Source: Paenibacillus validus NBRC 15382
GTDB taxonomy: Bacteria; Bacillota; Bacilli; Paenibacillales; NBRC-103111
NCBI RefSeq assembly: GCF_004000985.1
Contig: NZ_BIMH01000035.1
Coordinates: forward strand, 1-58,341
DNA length: 58,341 nucleotides
Direction: 5' to 3'
Below are positions 8,776-19,193 of the stretch, one piece after another. The notes below the pieces were generated by a model. The model saw nothing but the letters and a program-made list of their open reading frames with translations, did not search any database and was not told where the DNA came from. Every line of letters starts with the position of its first letter. Positions within the stretch are counted from its first letter, which is position 1. The position numbers and the translations under genes are program-made.

Positions 8776-11211
8776 TTGAGCATACTTGAGAACTTTTTGC
8801 CGGCCTTTCTCGAAGAGGTTGTCGGCGACCGCTTCGGCCGGTATTCCAAATATATTATTCAAGACCGCGCCATACCCGACGTACGCGACGGCCTGAAACC
8901 GGTGCAGCGGCGGATTTTATATGCGATGTACGATGCCGGCAACACGCCGGATAAGACATACCGCAAGTCCGCCAAGACGGTCGGGGATGTGATGGGCAAC
9001 TATCATCCGCACGGCGACTCGTCCATTTACGACGGGATGGTGCGGATGGCACAGCCTTGGAAGATGGGGCATGTGCTCGTAGACGGCCACGGCAACTGGG
9101 GCTCGATGGACGACGACCCGGCGGCCGCGATGCGGTATACGGAAGCCCGGCTGTCGCAGATCGCCATGGAGCTGCTGCGGGACATCGATAAGCGGACCGT
9201 GCTGTTCAAAGACAATTTCGACAACACGACGAAGGAGCCGGTCGTGCTGCCTTCGCGTTATCCGAATTTGCTTGTTAACGGCGTCAGCGGTATTTCCTCG
9301 GGCTTCGCCACGGAAATTCCGACGCATAACCTGAGGGAAGTCATTAACGGCTGCATCTCGCTGATCGACCGCCCGGACAGTACGCTGGAGGAGCTTATGA
9401 TGTTCGTCCAAGGTCCGGACTTTCCGACCGGAGGCATCATTATGGGCTCGGAAGGCATACGCGAAGCGTACCGTACGGGCCGCGGCCGCATTTATGTGCG
9501 GGCAAAGACAGCGATCGAGGAGCTGCGCGGCGGCAAGCAGCAAATCATCATTACGGAGATTCCGTATCAAGTGGTGAAGTCCCGGCTCGTGACCGCGATG
9601 GAAAATATACGGCTGGAGAAAAAGATCGAGGGCATCGCCGAGGTGCGCGATGAAAGCGGCCGCGAAGGCATGAAAATCGTCGTGGAGCTGAAGAAGGATG
9701 CCGATGCGCAGGGGATTTTGGCGTATTTGCTGAAGAAAACGGATCTGCAGATCACGTATAACTTCAACATGGTCGCGATCGTGAACAAAACGCCGAAGCA
9801 GCTCGGTTTGCTGGATATGCTCCAGGCGTATATCGAGCATCAGAAGGAAGTTGTTACCCACCGCACCAAGTATGAGCTGGAGAAGGCCGAGGACCGCGGG
9901 CACGTGCTGGAAGGCCTCGTGAAAGCATTGAATATACTGGACGAAGTGATTGCCGCGATCAAGGCTTCCAAGAACCGCCAAGACGCGCAGAACAACTTGG
10001 TCTGGATGTTCGGTTTCACCGAGCGGCAAGCGGACGCCATTCTTACGCTGCAGCTGTACCGATTGACAAATCTGGAGATCCATTCGCTTGAGAAAGAGCT
10101 GAAGGAAGTTCAGAAGACGATCGCTTACCTGCAGAGCATTCTGGGCAGCGAGAAAAAGCTGCTGGGCGTTATCAAGGACGAACTCTCGCAAATTCGCGAT
10201 AAATACGGCATCGACCGGCGTTCGGTCATTCAGGACGAGGTTGAAGAGCTGAAGGTCAATCTCGAAGTCATGGTAACGGCGGAAGACGTGTTCGTTACGC
10301 TGTCCAGAGACGGGTATATTAAACGGACGGGCAAGCTTTCGTTTATCCGCTCGGGCGGCGAGATCGATAAGACGGGCTTGAAGGAAGGCGATTATCTCCG
10401 GCATTTGTTCGACGTGAACACGCTGGAAAATCTGCTCATTTTCACGCAAAGAGGGCAGTACTTCCTGCTTCCCGTCCATCAGATTCCGGAGTACAAATGG
10501 AAGGAAAACGGAACGGCGATCGTCAACGTCATTCCGATCCCGAAGGACGACCGAATCGTGAACGTGATTCCGTTGAAAGATTTCGACGAGCCCGGGAAGT
10601 CGCTGCTGTTCTTTACGCGCAAAGGCCAGGTCAAACGTACGGAATTAAAGGATTACGCGACCAACCGCTCGAGCGGAATCGTGGCGTGCAAGGTCGGCGA
10701 ACAGGACGGGCTGTTGAACGTGCTGCTCAGTACGGGAACGAAGGACGTCCTGCTGATTACGAAGCAGGGAATGGCCATTCGCTTCAAAGAAGAGGAAGTA
10801 AACCCGATGGGCCGGGCGGCTGCGGGCGTTCGCGGCATCGCGTTGAAGGAAGACGACGAAGTGGTTGCGGCCGATTTGGTGGAAGGCGATGAAGGCGAAG
10901 TGGTGGTTGTGACAGAGCTTGCGTACGCCAAACGCTCGCTCGTCGCCGATTATCCGGTTCAAGGACGCGGGGGCAAGGGGATTCTCACCTTCGAGTTCAA
11001 AGAAGGCAAGCGTGTGAAACCGAACGGTTCCATGCTGCTCGGCGCGTTTACAGTAAAAGAACCGTTCGACTTGACCGCTATTCTAAACTCGGGGGAGAAA
11101 GCGACTTTCTCCACGGAGCAAACGCCGATCGATGAGCGAAAGTCGTCAGGGAAGCAGATGATCGCGCTGGACAAGAAAGATTGGATCGTCGATCTGCTAA
11201 AAATTACGTGA
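8776..11211 (+). CDS. parC: DNA topoisomerase IV subunit A
   Basis: The 811-residue DNA breakage-reunion subunit of topoisomerase IV starts at TTG 8776 behind GGGGGGCAGC. The winged-helix region has [18 protein letters not shown] and the quinolone-resistance region [18 protein letters not shown]. The active-site tyrosine is Y121 in [10 protein letters not shown]. The C-terminal third consists of beta-pinwheel repeats (for example [45 protein letters not shown]). It forms an operon with parE. Confidence 0.96.
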   Translation: MSILENFLPAFLEEVVGDRFGRYSKYIIQDRAIPDVRDGLKPVQRRILYAMYDAGNTPDKTYRKSAKTVGDVMGNYHPHGDSSIYDGMVRMAQPWKMGHVLVDGHGNWGSMDDDPAAAMRYTEARLSQIAMELLRDIDKRTVLFKDNFDNTTKEPVVLPSRYPNLLVNGVSGISSGFATEIPTHNLREVINGCISLIDRPDSTLEELMMFVQGPDFPTGGIIMGSEGIREAYRTGRGRIYVRAKTAIEELRGGKQQIIITEIPYQVVKSRLVTAMENIRLEKKIEGIAEVRDESGREGMKIVVELKKDADAQGILAYLLKKTDLQITYNFNMVAIVNKTPKQLGLLDMLQAYIEHQKEVVTHRTKYELEKAEDRGHVLEGLVKALNILDEVIAAIKASKNRQDAQNNLVWMFGFTERQADAILTLQLYRLTNLEIHSLEKELKEVQKTIAYLQSILGSEKKLLGVIKDELSQIRDKYGIDRRSVIQDEVEELKVNLEVMVTAEDVFVTLSRDGYIKRTGKLSFIRSGGEIDKTGLKEGDYLRHLFDVNTLENLLIFTQRGQYFLLPVHQIPEYKWKENGTAIVNVIPIPKDDRIVNVIPLKDFDEPGKSLLFFTRKGQVKRTELKDYATNRSSGIVACKVGEQDGLLNVLLSTGTKDVLLITKQGMAIRFKEEEVNPMGRAAAGVRGIALKEDDEVVAADLVEGDEGEVVVVTELAYAKRSLVADYPVQGRGGKGILTFEFKEGKRVKPNGSMLLGAFTVKEPFDLTAILNSGEKATFSTEQTPIDERKSSGKQMIALDKKDWIVDLLKIT

Positions 11212-11215
11212 CGGA

Positions 11216-11383
11216 TTAATCGTAACTCGAGTACGTCGGTTCCACCCGTTCCAACAATTCAAGCATCAGCTCCAACACGGCCCACACCGGCATCGGATCG
11301 TCCAAGCGATCCAGCCAGTGTGGGTCTTTAATGATGCCTTTATGCAAAGCGATTTCTCCAATTTTTGTTTTCCAGTCCTCCAT
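11216..11383 (-). CDS. Small acidic protein of unknown function (55 aa)
   Basis: On the minus strand, ATG 11383 lies 6 nt after AAGGAGG, so I use it rather than the longer upstream frame. The protein is acidic, Trp-containing (MEDWKTKIG, DPHWLDRLDD) and ends in a Leu/Glu helix (AVLELMLELLERV). No cysteines, signal or known domain are seen. It converges with parC, 4 nt after that gene's stop. Its size and style recall the orphan small protein at 24851-25060, but I see no clear homology. Confidence 0.65.
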   Translation of the reverse strand: MEDWKTKIGEIALHKGIIKDPHWLDRLDDPMPVWAVLELMLELLERVEPTYSSYD

Positions 11384-11580
11384 AATGTTCCTCCTTGCTA
11401 CAAGGATTGACAAGCTGCCCCTATGGGCGATCGCCCTCTGCTGCATGATATGTTGAAGCCCGTCAAATGGTACCCGAATTTATCGTTTCATGTCATAAAA
11501 TATTTAGGTGATTAACCTTTTATTGGACAGGAAGAGATGTTATAATAAGGAAAACGATAGGATTCTCGGGAGTGATGGTA

Positions 11581-11994
11581 GTGATAACTCAAGAATTCGC
11601 CAAACTATGGTGGAAATTGTCCAAAGACCTCCGCACGCATATGGAAACAGAGCTGGCGCCTTCGCTGACAGAAGGTCAATTAACCGTGCTCGAGCTGCTG
11701 CAGGTCGCCGGTAAGACGAAGATGAAGCCGTCCGATTTTATCGATTATTTGGCCACGACGCCTGCGGCGATTACAACGCTACTGGATCGGATGGAGAAGA
11801 GCGGCTTGATCGCCCGCGAGCGGGACGAGAAAGACCGGCGCATTGTTTGGGTAATCTTAACGGAGCACGGACGGACGGAGTGTGAACGCGGCGTGCAAGT
11901 CCGCGAACAGTTTCTGCAGCAATATTTAAGCCGGATTTCATCGCACAATCAGCAACTGCTCGTGTATTTGCTCGGTAAAGTGGCGAACGCCTAA
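11581..11994 (+). CDS. MarR-family transcriptional regulator
   Basis: A cytoplasmic winged-helix repressor of about 137 residues. Helix-turn-helix region: LLQVAGKTKMKPSDFIDYL then TPAAITTLLDRMEKSGLIAR; the wing carries RERDEKDRRIVWV, the MarR signature. The frame opens at GTG 11572, but GGGAG (11568-11572) is best spaced for GTG 11581. A TATAAT at 11542-11547 may be its -10. The kinase gene follows after a large inverted repeat, and the two may not be linked. The ligand is unknown. Confidence 0.88.
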   Translation: MITQEFAKLWWKLSKDLRTHMETELAPSLTEGQLTVLELLQVAGKTKMKPSDFIDYLATTPAAITTLLDRMEKSGLIARERDEKDRRIVWVILTEHGRTECERGVQVREQFLQQYLSRISSHNQQLLVYLLGKVANA

Positions 11995-12021
11995 CAGTTG
12001 TGCCCTTGTATATATACGAAT

Positions 12022-12081
12022 GCCGAATACGAAGTAGACCTCCCGTGCCGACATGGCGAGGAGGTCTACTTCGTATTCGGC
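12022..12081. repeat. Perfect 22-bp inverted repeat
   Basis: The arms 12022-12043 and 12060-12081 are perfectly complementary, separated by 16 nt that could themselves form a short GCC/GGC stem. It lies between marR and the hybrid kinase gene, 40 nt before the kinase start. No T-run follows, so it is not a canonical terminator on either strand. Confidence 0.9.
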
Positions 12082-12121
12082 CTGAATATAACGTACTACA
12101 TTTGAACGGGAGGATCTTTGT

Positions 12122-14764
12122 ATGCGGAACATACAACTGGATCACCATACTTATTTTGAGCAAGCATACACCTTTGCTCCAATCGGCATCGCCTTGGTGT
12201 CCATGGACGGAACATGGATTAAGGTGAATCCCGCTTTATGCAAAATTATGGGTTATTCGGAAAAAGAATTGCTTGAGCTTACCATTAGGGACATCACCCA
12301 CCCGGATGATTTGCAAAGGACGGACGATTTCATCGATGAGCTGCTGGACGGGGGCTCATCCAATCGCGAAATGGAAAAAAGGTATGTCCAAAAAAACGGC
12401 AGCGAGCTCTGGACGTCCCTGCATGTTTCGCTTGTTCGCGAAGAACCGCATGGAACTCCCCTCTATTTCATTTCCCATATTATTGACATTACTGAGAAAA
12501 AAGCTGCCGAACAGAAATTGCTTGCAACAGAGGAATTGTACAATCTGATAACGAAACATGCATTAGACATTATATCGTACAACACGCCGGATGGAATAAC
12601 CCGATATATTTCCCCCTCCATTCGCGAAATACTAGGTTACGAGCCGGAAGAGGTTATTGGAAAAAGCAGCCCTGCCTTTTATCATCCTGACGACCTGGAA
12701 AAATTGCGGACGATGTCTCTATCCGATAACGATGTCATTACCTACCGGGTGCGTCATAAAAACGGCAGCTATATCTGGTTTGAATCCACGCTTAGAACGA
12801 TCAGGAATGAGCACGGCCAAATCGAAAAAATTTTGGGGATTGCCCGCGATATAACAGAACGAAAGAGAAACGAGGATAATCTTGCCGAGGTACAGCGCAT
12901 TGCGCTGGTGGGAAGCTGGGAATGGAATATCTCCTGCAATAAACTTTCATTATCGGATCAAGCTTATGAAATATTCAGCCTGAACAAAAATGAACTTCTT
13001 CCAAGCGATGTTGCGTCTCTGATTCATCCGGACGATCGGCAGCGGTTTGCAGCTTGCATGGAACAAGCCTTCCAAGGTCATGATTTCAGCTCGGAATTTC
13101 GTCAATTGAACCCTGGCGGCTCGACCAAATATTTGCATATTCGCGTATCTGTTTCATTTGATGATCACGGTCGTCCCCTGATCGTAAAAGGAATTATCCA
13201 GGATATTACCGAACGTAAAACTATCGAATTAAAACTGCAAGAGACCATTGAACGATATACCTCATTAAAAAAATATAACCACGATGCTGTCATTTCATTT
13301 GATTTGAACGGCAAGATCACGAACACAAATGTAAGGGCCGAACAGCTGACCGGCTATAGTGTTCATGAGATGATCGGCATGAAGATTGCAGCCTTCATTG
13401 GGGTCCGCAATCTGGAAAGAATATTGTTAGATTCCGCTAACCATACATTCGCAGAAAAACACATTGATAAATTCAAACATAAAGCCGGTCATGTCGTGGA
13501 GCTGATAACAACCATTGCCCCCATCATCATCAATCGGGAAACCGTTGGCTATTATATTATTGCCAAGGATATAACCGAACAGAAAAAGCTGTTAATCGCA
13601 AAGGAAGCGGCGGAAAGCACGAATAAAGCAAAGAGCGAGTTTTTAGCTATGATGAGTCACGAAATCCGCACGCCCATGAACGGTGTTATCGGGATGACAG
13701 ACCTGCTTATAGAAACGACGGATCTCGACGCTCAACAACAAGAGTATGTCGAAATCATAAGCAAATGCGGACATACACTTCTAGCCCTGATCAACGATAT
13801 TCTGGACTTCTCCAAAATTGAAGCCGGCAAGACGGAACTGGCGGAAGAGCCTTTTAGTGTGCAGGACAATATTTCCGAGACGCTTGACGTCCTGCTTTCA
13901 AAAGCGCTTGCAAAAAATTTGGAATCGACTGTATTCATCGATCCCCAAGTTCCTCAAACCGTTATCGGAGATTCGAACAGGCTGAGGCAAGTGCTGTTGA
14001 ATTTGATCAGCAATGCCATCAAGTTCACGTATAGCGGCGGAATCACCATCTCCGTGAAGAAAGTAATGGAAGCCCGGAATCAGGTGCAGCTTCAATTTAT
14101 GATTAGGGACACCGGAATCGGCATACCGGAAGATAAGATCCATCGGTTGTTTGAGCCCTTTTACCAGATAGATCACTTCTTGAACCGCAAACCGGAAGGA
14201 ACCGGGTTAGGCCTGGCGATTAGCAAGAGGCTCGTCGATCTGATGGGCGGGGAAATATGGATTGAGCCTACGCATGGACCCGGGGCAACCTTTGTATTTA
14301 CGGTTATGGTTAAGGCGGAAGGCGATAAGGAGTCGCTGCAGCAGCATCCGTCTATAGAGGAGGATAATTATGTTCGACAGCCTCTGAACATTTTAATTGC
14401 AGAAGACAACGTCATCAATCAGCTGGTCCTGCAAAGGATTCTGGAAAGTCTCGGTTATCGCGCCAGCATTGTTGAGAATGGCGAAGAGGCGATCCAGGCT
14501 GTCGCCCGCGAGACCTATGATCTTATTTTTATGGACATTCAAATGCCTGTGATGAGCGGTCTGGAAGCCACAAAATCGATAAAAGCATCGCTGCCGCCGG
14601 AACGATGCCCTTACATTATCGCCGTAACCGCCAATGCGCTGAATGGCGATCGCGAACAATGTTTAGCCGCTGGCATGGATGAATACATAAGTAAGCCCAT
14701 TAAATGTGAGGTTGTCTCGAATCTGATGGAACAATTCTATAAAAATAAACACATACCTCGTTAG
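12122..14764 (+). CDS. Hybrid sensor histidine kinase with four PAS domains and a receiver domain
   Basis: The 880-residue protein starts at ATG 12122 behind GGGAGG. Four PAS/PAC units cover about residues 10-500: each has the HPDD-type or GY-type core and a PAC ending such as DITEKK, DITERK or DITEQK. HisKA follows with phosphoacceptor His513 in MSHEIRTPMNG, then HATPase_c (N-box LRQVLLNLISNAIKFT, G-boxes DTGIGIP and GTGLGLAI). A receiver domain at about 760-875 has acceptor Asp805 in FMDIQMP. No membrane segment is evident, so it is probably cytoplasmic. No partner regulator lies nearby. Signal and output are unknown. Confidence 0.93.
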   Translation: MRNIQLDHHTYFEQAYTFAPIGIALVSMDGTWIKVNPALCKIMGYSEKELLELTIRDITHPDDLQRTDDFIDELLDGGSSNREMEKRYVQKNGSELWTSLHVSLVREEPHGTPLYFISHIIDITEKKAAEQKLLATEELYNLITKHALDIISYNTPDGITRYISPSIREILGYEPEEVIGKSSPAFYHPDDLEKLRTMSLSDNDVITYRVRHKNGSYIWFESTLRTIRNEHGQIEKILGIARDITERKRNEDNLAEVQRIALVGSWEWNISCNKLSLSDQAYEIFSLNKNELLPSDVASLIHPDDRQRFAACMEQAFQGHDFSSEFRQLNPGGSTKYLHIRVSVSFDDHGRPLIVKGIIQDITERKTIELKLQETIERYTSLKKYNHDAVISFDLNGKITNTNVRAEQLTGYSVHEMIGMKIAAFIGVRNLERILLDSANHTFAEKHIDKFKHKAGHVVELITTIAPIIINRETVGYYIIAKDITEQKKLLIAKEAAESTNKAKSEFLAMMSHEIRTPMNGVIGMTDLLIETTDLDAQQQEYVEIISKCGHTLLALINDILDFSKIEAGKTELAEEPFSVQDNISETLDVLLSKALAKNLESTVFIDPQVPQTVIGDSNRLRQVLLNLISNAIKFTYSGGITISVKKVMEARNQVQLQFMIRDTGIGIPEDKIHRLFEPFYQIDHFLNRKPEGTGLGLAISKRLVDLMGGEIWIEPTHGPGATFVFTVMVKAEGDKESLQQHPSIEEDNYVRQPLNILIAEDNVINQLVLQRILESLGYRASIVENGEEAIQAVARETYDLIFMDIQMPVMSGLEATKSIKASLPPERCPYIIAVTANALNGDREQCLAAGMDEYISKPIKCEVVSNLMEQFYKNKHIPR

Positions 14765-14780
14765 GTATGTGTTTATTTTT
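14741..14780. terminator. Bidirectional hairpin terminator of the kinase gene
   Basis: Arms 14741-14758 and 14763-14780 form an 18-bp perfect stem with a 4-nt loop containing part of the kinase stop codon. The A-run and T-run at the outer ends let it work on both strands, so it also suits the convergent pseudouridine synthase gene. Confidence 0.9.
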
Positions 14781-14820
14781 CAGGGGTCAGAACCGCGAGC
14801 GGAGCGGCGCAGACATCGAG

Positions 14821-15510
14821 CTACCGTTGCTCCCACAGCAGCCACGGATAGGCTGTCGGCGGCTGCGAATGAAAGCGCAGCGCCTCTTTCGTTACCGGGT
14901 GCTCGAACGCAAGGCTTACCGACCAGAGCGCGATCTGCTGGCCGGGGACTGCCGAAGCGCCGCCGTAGCGCTGGTCGCCGACCAAGGGGCAGCCGATTGA
15001 AGCGAACTGCACCCGAATTTGGTGCGGCCGGCCGGTATGCAGCTCGATCTCGAGGAGCGACAGGCCGTCTTGAGAGCCGACGATCCGGTAATCGAGAATC
15101 GCCTCTTTGGCGCCTTCCTTGTCGGCCGGTACGACCTTAACCATATTCGTGCGTGAATCTTTCAGCAGATGGTGGCGCAGCGTTCCGCTTGGTTCCTTCG
15201 GTTTGCCGTTCACGACGGCGCGATACTGCTTGCGAATCGTCCGCGTCCGTACCGCATCGGATAGCCGGGAGGCGGCTTTCGACGTCTTGGCGAACACCAT
15301 CACTCCGCCTACGGGACGATCAAGCCGCTGCACCAGACCGAGATACACGTTGCCCGGCTTTCGGTGCCGGACCTTCAGGTCCGCTTTAATCAAGCTTAGC
15401 AAATCCGGATCCCGCGAATCGTCTTCCTGTGTCGGCACGTTCGGCGGTTTGATGACGACAATCACATGATTGTCTTCATATAACACGGGGATAGAGGGAA
15501 CACCGGCCAT
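14821..15510 (-). CDS. RluA/RluD-family RNA pseudouridine synthase
   Basis: The 229-residue enzyme isomerises uridine to pseudouridine in RNA. The catalytic motif is QRLDRPVGG with Asp64, a variant of the usual HRLDxxTSG. The conserved LHTGRPHQIRVQFASIGCPLVGD follows (split here as LHTGRPHQIRVQF and CPLVGD). No S4 domain is present. The start at 15510 lies 3 nt after the upstream methyltransferase stop, and its GGGAGG sits in the end of that gene, so the two are co-translated. The RNA target is not known. Confidence 0.9.
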   Translation of the reverse strand: MAGVPSIPVLYEDNHVIVVIKPPNVPTQEDDSRDPDLLSLIKADLKVRHRKPGNVYLGLVQRLDRPVGGVMVFAKTSKAASRLSDAVRTRTIRKQYRAVVNGKPKEPSGTLRHHLLKDSRTNMVKVVPADKEGAKEAILDYRIVGSQDGLSLLEIELHTGRPHQIRVQFASIGCPLVGDQRYGGASAVPGQQIALWSVSLAFEHPVTKEALRFHSQPPTAYPWLLWEQR

Positions 15511-15513
15511 TCG

Positions 15514-16377
15514 TTAAGCCTCCCAGCGTCCCAGAATGCCGCACGGCAGCATCAGCTTGGAAGCGGTAATCGGAAGTCCGATCTCGCCGCAGGTGATCGT
15601 GCCGCCGTACCGGCGTCCAAGCGATAGCGACAGCACATTCTTGAGCACGGACGCCGAGATGCCGGTCGTATACGAATTGATCAGCATAAACAACGGCTTG
15701 TCCGTTAAGATGCTCATGCAAGATTCAACGAACGGATACAAGTTGGTTTCCAGTTTCCACGTTTCGCCGTTCGGGCCGCGTCCGTAGGAAGGCGGGTCCA
15801 TAATGATCGCATCGTATTTACTTCCGCGGCGCTGCTCCCGCTGCACGAACTTGAATACATCGTCGGTGATGAAGCGTACCGGGCGGTCGCCGAGGCCGGA
15901 CAGCTGCAGGTTTTCCTTGGCCCACTGGACGACGCCCTTGGAAGCGTCCACGTGGCAAACCTCGGCTCCGGCCGCCGCGCAGGCAACCGAGGCGCCGCCG
16001 GTGTAGGCGAACAGGTTCAACACGCGGATCGGACGGCCTGCGCCGCGAATTTTATCCATCATCCACGCCCAGTTGACCGCTTGTTCCGGGAACAGTCCGG
16101 TATGTTTGAAGCCGGTCGGCTTGATGTGGAAAGAGAGGTTGCGATACGAGATCGTCCACCGCTCCGGAATTTGCTTCTTGTACTCCCATTGGCCGCCGCC
16201 GCTCGAGCTCCGGTGATAATGCGCGTCCGCTTGGCGCCACTCGCCCGTTTCTTTGATCAGAGGCCAAATGATTTGCGGGTCAGGCCTGCGCAGAACGACC
16301 GTCCCCCAGCGCTCCAGCTTTTCTCCGTCTCCGGTATCGATCACTTCGTAATCTTTCCAATCTTGAGCTGCATACAT
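15514..16377 (-). CDS. SAM-dependent RNA methyltransferase (RlmI/RlmK-like class I)
   Basis: The 287-residue protein has a class I methyltransferase fold: NLFAYTGGASVACAAAGA (SAM-binding motif I), HVDASKGVVQWAKEN (motif II) and MDPPSYGRG (motif IV). This set is typical of the Methyltrans_SAM family that methylates cytosine in 23S rRNA. The usual N-terminal PUA domain is missing and replaced by about 100 residues with WDY-rich strands. It is the first gene of a two-gene minus-strand unit with the pseudouridine synthase, which fits rRNA modification. Confidence 0.85.
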   Translation of the reverse strand: MYAAQDWKDYEVIDTGDGEKLERWGTVVLRRPDPQIIWPLIKETGEWRQADAHYHRSSSGGGQWEYKKQIPERWTISYRNLSFHIKPTGFKHTGLFPEQAVNWAWMMDKIRGAGRPIRVLNLFAYTGGASVACAAAGAEVCHVDASKGVVQWAKENLQLSGLGDRPVRFITDDVFKFVQREQRRGSKYDAIIMDPPSYGRGPNGETWKLETNLYPFVESCMSILTDKPLFMLINSYTTGISASVLKNVLSLSLGRRYGGTITCGEIGLPITASKLMLPCGILGRWEA

Positions 16378-16561
16378 GCGTCTTCGTCCATCCTTTGCGT
16401 TCTCATATGTATGGCAAGTTTCAGGTCATGCGTCAACCGCTGCGAAGCTTGCGCCATTCTATCTATTTTACATGAAGGAGAGACGCAATTCCACTCGAAT
16501 AGCCCTCTTGGGCAGAGGAAATACTGAAGGGGATCATCGAATCGAAGGGAGGCAAACAGGT

Positions 16562-16663
16562 ATGTCTCGTGACAACGCCAATAACAATGGTAAAAAGTCC
16601 CAACCAGGCAACAACCAGGACTCCGAAGTAGCGGAATCAAGCAACAAATCGAAGAACAAATAA
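16562..16663 (+). CDS. Very small Asn/Lys/Ser-rich hydrophilic protein (33 aa)
   Basis: ATG 16562 lies 9-10 nt after GGGAGG. The product has no hydrophobic stretch and is made of Asn, Lys, Ser, Gln and Glu (MSRDNANNNGKKSQPG at the start, SSNKSKNK at the end). A terminator starts 15 nt after the stop. Composition resembles minor small acid-soluble spore proteins, but I cannot assign a family. A well-placed ribosome site plus terminator makes a real gene likely. Confidence 0.6.
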   Translation: MSRDNANNNGKKSQPGNNQDSEVAESSNKSKNK

Positions 16664-16678
16664 ATAAGGCTGGTTCCC

Positions 16679-16711
16679 GGTCTTCCCGTCAACTAAGGGG
16701 AGACCTTTTTT
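16679..16711. terminator. Terminator between convergent small genes
   Basis: A 9-bp stem (16679-16687 with 16697-16705, one G-T pair) is followed by six T. It overlaps the 3' end of the convergent YdjO-like gene. Confidence 0.8.
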
Positions 16712-16908
16712 GATTTTCTGGGTTTTTTAATCGCCACCGCCGGTAAATGTTTATAGCTTCGAATCGTCTCTCCTTTGCAAATCGGGCAAGGAGGGTAAGT
16801 GCCGGTCGCGAAATCTTCCCGAACCCAGGCTTTACAGGAGGCATCCCTGCATTTCCAAATCACGGTCGGTTTGAGTTCCGGTTTCTGTTCGTTGTTCTGC
16901 TGCATCAT
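16693..16908 (-). CDS. YdjO-family cold-inducible zinc-ribbon protein
   Basis: The 71-residue protein starts at ATG 16908, 9 nt after GGAGG. It shows VIWKCRDASCKAWVREDF and, after 20 residues, CPICKG: two CxxxxC/CxxC pairs that form a probable zinc ribbon. The spacing and the W-C-x5-C-W pattern match B. subtilis YdjO, known only as cold-inducible. The tail is basic (KKPRKSKK). Confidence 0.8.
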   Translation of the reverse strand: MMQQNNEQKPELKPTVIWKCRDASCKAWVREDFATGTYPPCPICKGETIRSYKHLPAVAIKKPRKSKKVSP

Positions 16909-16929
16909 GTTGTGACACCTCCTCTCCAA

Positions 16930-17237
16930 ACCTCTGTATTTTAACCGAGGTTGGATGGTTTATGCCAGTACCTGCGCGAAAAAAATCGCAAGAAAAACAG
17001 CCGAAACCCAACAACGGGTTTCTTCACGCCAACTATGACGGTTTTCGTCGTTTGTCCGCCGTTCGTCATCCATCGGGCAGCCCGTCCCCATCCTCCAACA
17101 CCGCTCCTCCATTCCCGCTATTCGCCATCCGGCAGGGACTCGAAACAATTTCTAGAAGATTTTTACTAAACGGAAAGGATTTTCTAGCTGTCATGTAGTA
17201 TTTGTGTAATAGTGACAGAATACTTTATTTGAGGGGG
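16930..17237. other. Intergenic region upstream of glgB
   Basis: About 310 bases without a supported gene. Open frames here lack ribosome sites and are low-complexity. It must hold the glgB promoter, but I see no clear -35/-10 pair. GAGGGGG at 17231-17237 serves glgB. Confidence 0.5.
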
Positions 17238-19193
17238 ATGTCTACTTTGAACACCGCAATCCCCGGTCCGGAGGACTTGTATCTGTTTCATGAAGGCAAC
17301 TTGCATCGGAGCTACAAGCTTCTCGGCGCTCATGTCACGCAATGGGACGGAACCGTCGGCGTCCGTTTTGCCGTATGGGCCCCTCACGCGAGTGAAGTTC
17401 GCGTTGTCGGCGACTTTAATGAGTGGGACGGAACCAGACATCCGATGCATAAGGTGAGCACTTGGGGCGTCTGGTCGACGTTCATTGCCGGGGTCAGACC
17501 CGGCGAGTATTACAAGTACGAAATCCTTACCCCCGACGGGACGCTCCTGTATAAAGCCGATCCGTACGCTTTTTGGTCCGAGCTGAAGCCGGGCACCGCC
17601 TCGCGCGTATTCGATCTGGGCGATTTCGCTTGGTCGGATCAAGCGTGGCAGGACCGGAAGCAGAGCGCTTCCGTCTACGAATCTCCTCTTAACATCTACG
17701 AAGTACATCTGGGCACCTGGAAAAAGAAGCCGGACGGCGCCTATTACACGTATCGCGAACTGGCTGATGAGCTCGTCCCGTATGTGAAGGATATGGGGTA
17801 CACCCATCTGGAGCTGATGCCGCTGGCCGAGCATCCTTACGACCGATCCTGGGGGTATCAGGCTACCGGGTATTATTCGGTTACCAGCCGATTCGGTACG
17901 CCGCACGAGTTCATGTATTTCGTCGACTGCTGCCACAACGCCGGTCTCGGCGTCATTATGGACTGGGTGCCGGGCCATTTCGTCAAAGACGAGCACGGGC
18001 TTCGCCAGTTCGACGGGCGACCGCTCTTCGAGTACAACGATCCGGGCCTGGCCGAGAAACCGGAATGGGGCACGCTGACCTTCGATTTTTCCAAACGTGA
18101 AGTTGTGAATTTTTTAATCTCCAATGCGCTTTTCTGGATGGACGCGTACCATATTGACGGGCTGCGCGTGGATGCGGTCGCAAGCTTGCTTTATCTTAAT
18201 TTCGGCAAGCCGCGCGATCAGTGGGTGAAGAACGCCCATGGCGGGGACGAGAATCCGGATGCCATCGAATTCTTGAAGAAGCTGAATCATACGGTGTTCA
18301 GTTATTATCCGAACGCGCTGATGATGGCGGAAGATTCCACCGCCTGGCCGCTTGTCACCGCTCCGGTGCACGAAGGCGGACTTGGCTTCAATTACAAATG
18401 GAACATGGGCTGGATGAACGACATGCTCAAGTATATGGAAACCGATTCGTACTTCCGCGGCGGGAGTCATCGCTTATTGACGTTCAGCTTCATGTACGCC
18501 TTCTCCGAAAACTACGTGCTGCCGCTGTCTCATGATGAAGTTGTGCACGGAAAGAAATCGTTATTAAATAAAATGCCCGGGGATTACTGGCAAAAGTTTG
18601 CCAATCTTCGCGCCTTATACGGCTACATGATGAGCCATCCCGGCAAAAAGCTGCTGTTCATGGGCGGGGAATTCGGCCAATTCGACGAATGGAAGGATCT
18701 CGAGGATCTCGATTGGGAGATGTTGGCTTATGACAGCCATCGCAGCATGCACCGTTATGTACGCGACTTGAATCATCTGTACTTGCGCGAGCCGGCGTTG
18801 TGGGAACTCGACCACTCGCCCGATGGGTTCGCCTGGATCGACCCGAACGACGCGGCGCAAAGCGTCACGACGTTTATGCGGAAGTCGCGCAAGCCGGAGG
18901 ATGCGCTTGTCATCGTGACCAACTTTACGCCGGTGTACCATGCGAAATATCGAATCGGAGTCCCGTTCGCTGGAGAGTATGTCGAGCAATTCAACAGCGA
19001 TGCCGGCGAATACGGCGGTTCAGGCAAGCTGAACCCCGGCAGGCTGAAGACGGAAGCGTTAGCGTGGCATGGTCATCCGGACAGCCTGCATGTAGCGCTG
19101 CCTCCGCTGGCCACGGTCATTTTCAAACCGATCAAGATTGTCAATCGTAAAGCAACGAATGCGAAGCGGGGAAGGGGTCAAACCGATGCGTAA
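17238..19193 (+). CDS. glgB: 1,4-alpha-glucan branching enzyme
   Basis: A protein of about 651 residues that makes alpha-1,6 branches in glycogen. An N-terminal CBM48 domain ([20 protein letters not shown]) precedes the GH13 barrel. The catalytic triad is Asp312 (GLRVDAV), Glu365 (MMAEDS) and Asp433 ([10 protein letters not shown]), spaced as in E. coli GlgB. Starts are ATG 17238 or TTG 17247; the GAGGGGG site touches the ATG and spaces better to the TTG. The last codons overlap glgC (ATGCGTAA), so it heads the glgBCDA operon. Confidence 0.96.
   Translation: MSTLNTAIPGPEDLYLFHEGNLHRSYKLLGAHVTQWDGTVGVRFAVWAPHASEVRVVGDFNEWDGTRHPMHKVSTWGVWSTFIAGVRPGEYYKYEILTPDGTLLYKADPYAFWSELKPGTASRVFDLGDFAWSDQAWQDRKQSASVYESPLNIYEVHLGTWKKKPDGAYYTYRELADELVPYVKDMGYTHLELMPLAEHPYDRSWGYQATGYYSVTSRFGTPHEFMYFVDCCHNAGLGVIMDWVPGHFVKDEHGLRQFDGRPLFEYNDPGLAEKPEWGTLTFDFSKREVVNFLISNALFWMDAYHIDGLRVDAVASLLYLNFGKPRDQWVKNAHGGDENPDAIEFLKKLNHTVFSYYPNALMMAEDSTAWPLVTAPVHEGGLGFNYKWNMGWMNDMLKYMETDSYFRGGSHRLLTFSFMYAFSENYVLPLSHDEVVHGKKSLLNKMPGDYWQKFANLRALYGYMMSHPGKKLLFMGGEFGQFDEWKDLEDLDWEMLAYDSHRSMHRYVRDLNHLYLREPALWELDHSPDGFAWIDPNDAAQSVTTFMRKSRKPEDALVIVTNFTPVYHAKYRIGVPFAGEYVEQFNSDAGEYGGSGKLNPGRLKTEALAWHGHPDSLHVALPPLATVIFKPIKIVNRKATNAKRGRGQTDA

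Noticed and set aside
7408..8862. Long antisense ORF (484 codons) across parE
   Set aside because: Shadow frame of a conserved GC-rich gene; its product has no domain and no ribosome site is seen.
8917..10479. Long antisense ORF (520 codons) across parC
   Set aside because: Same reason: His/Arg/Leu-rich shadow of parC codons.
16962..17198. 78-codon ORF upstream of glgB
   Set aside because: No ribosome site, low-complexity Pro/Ser composition, no homologous feel.
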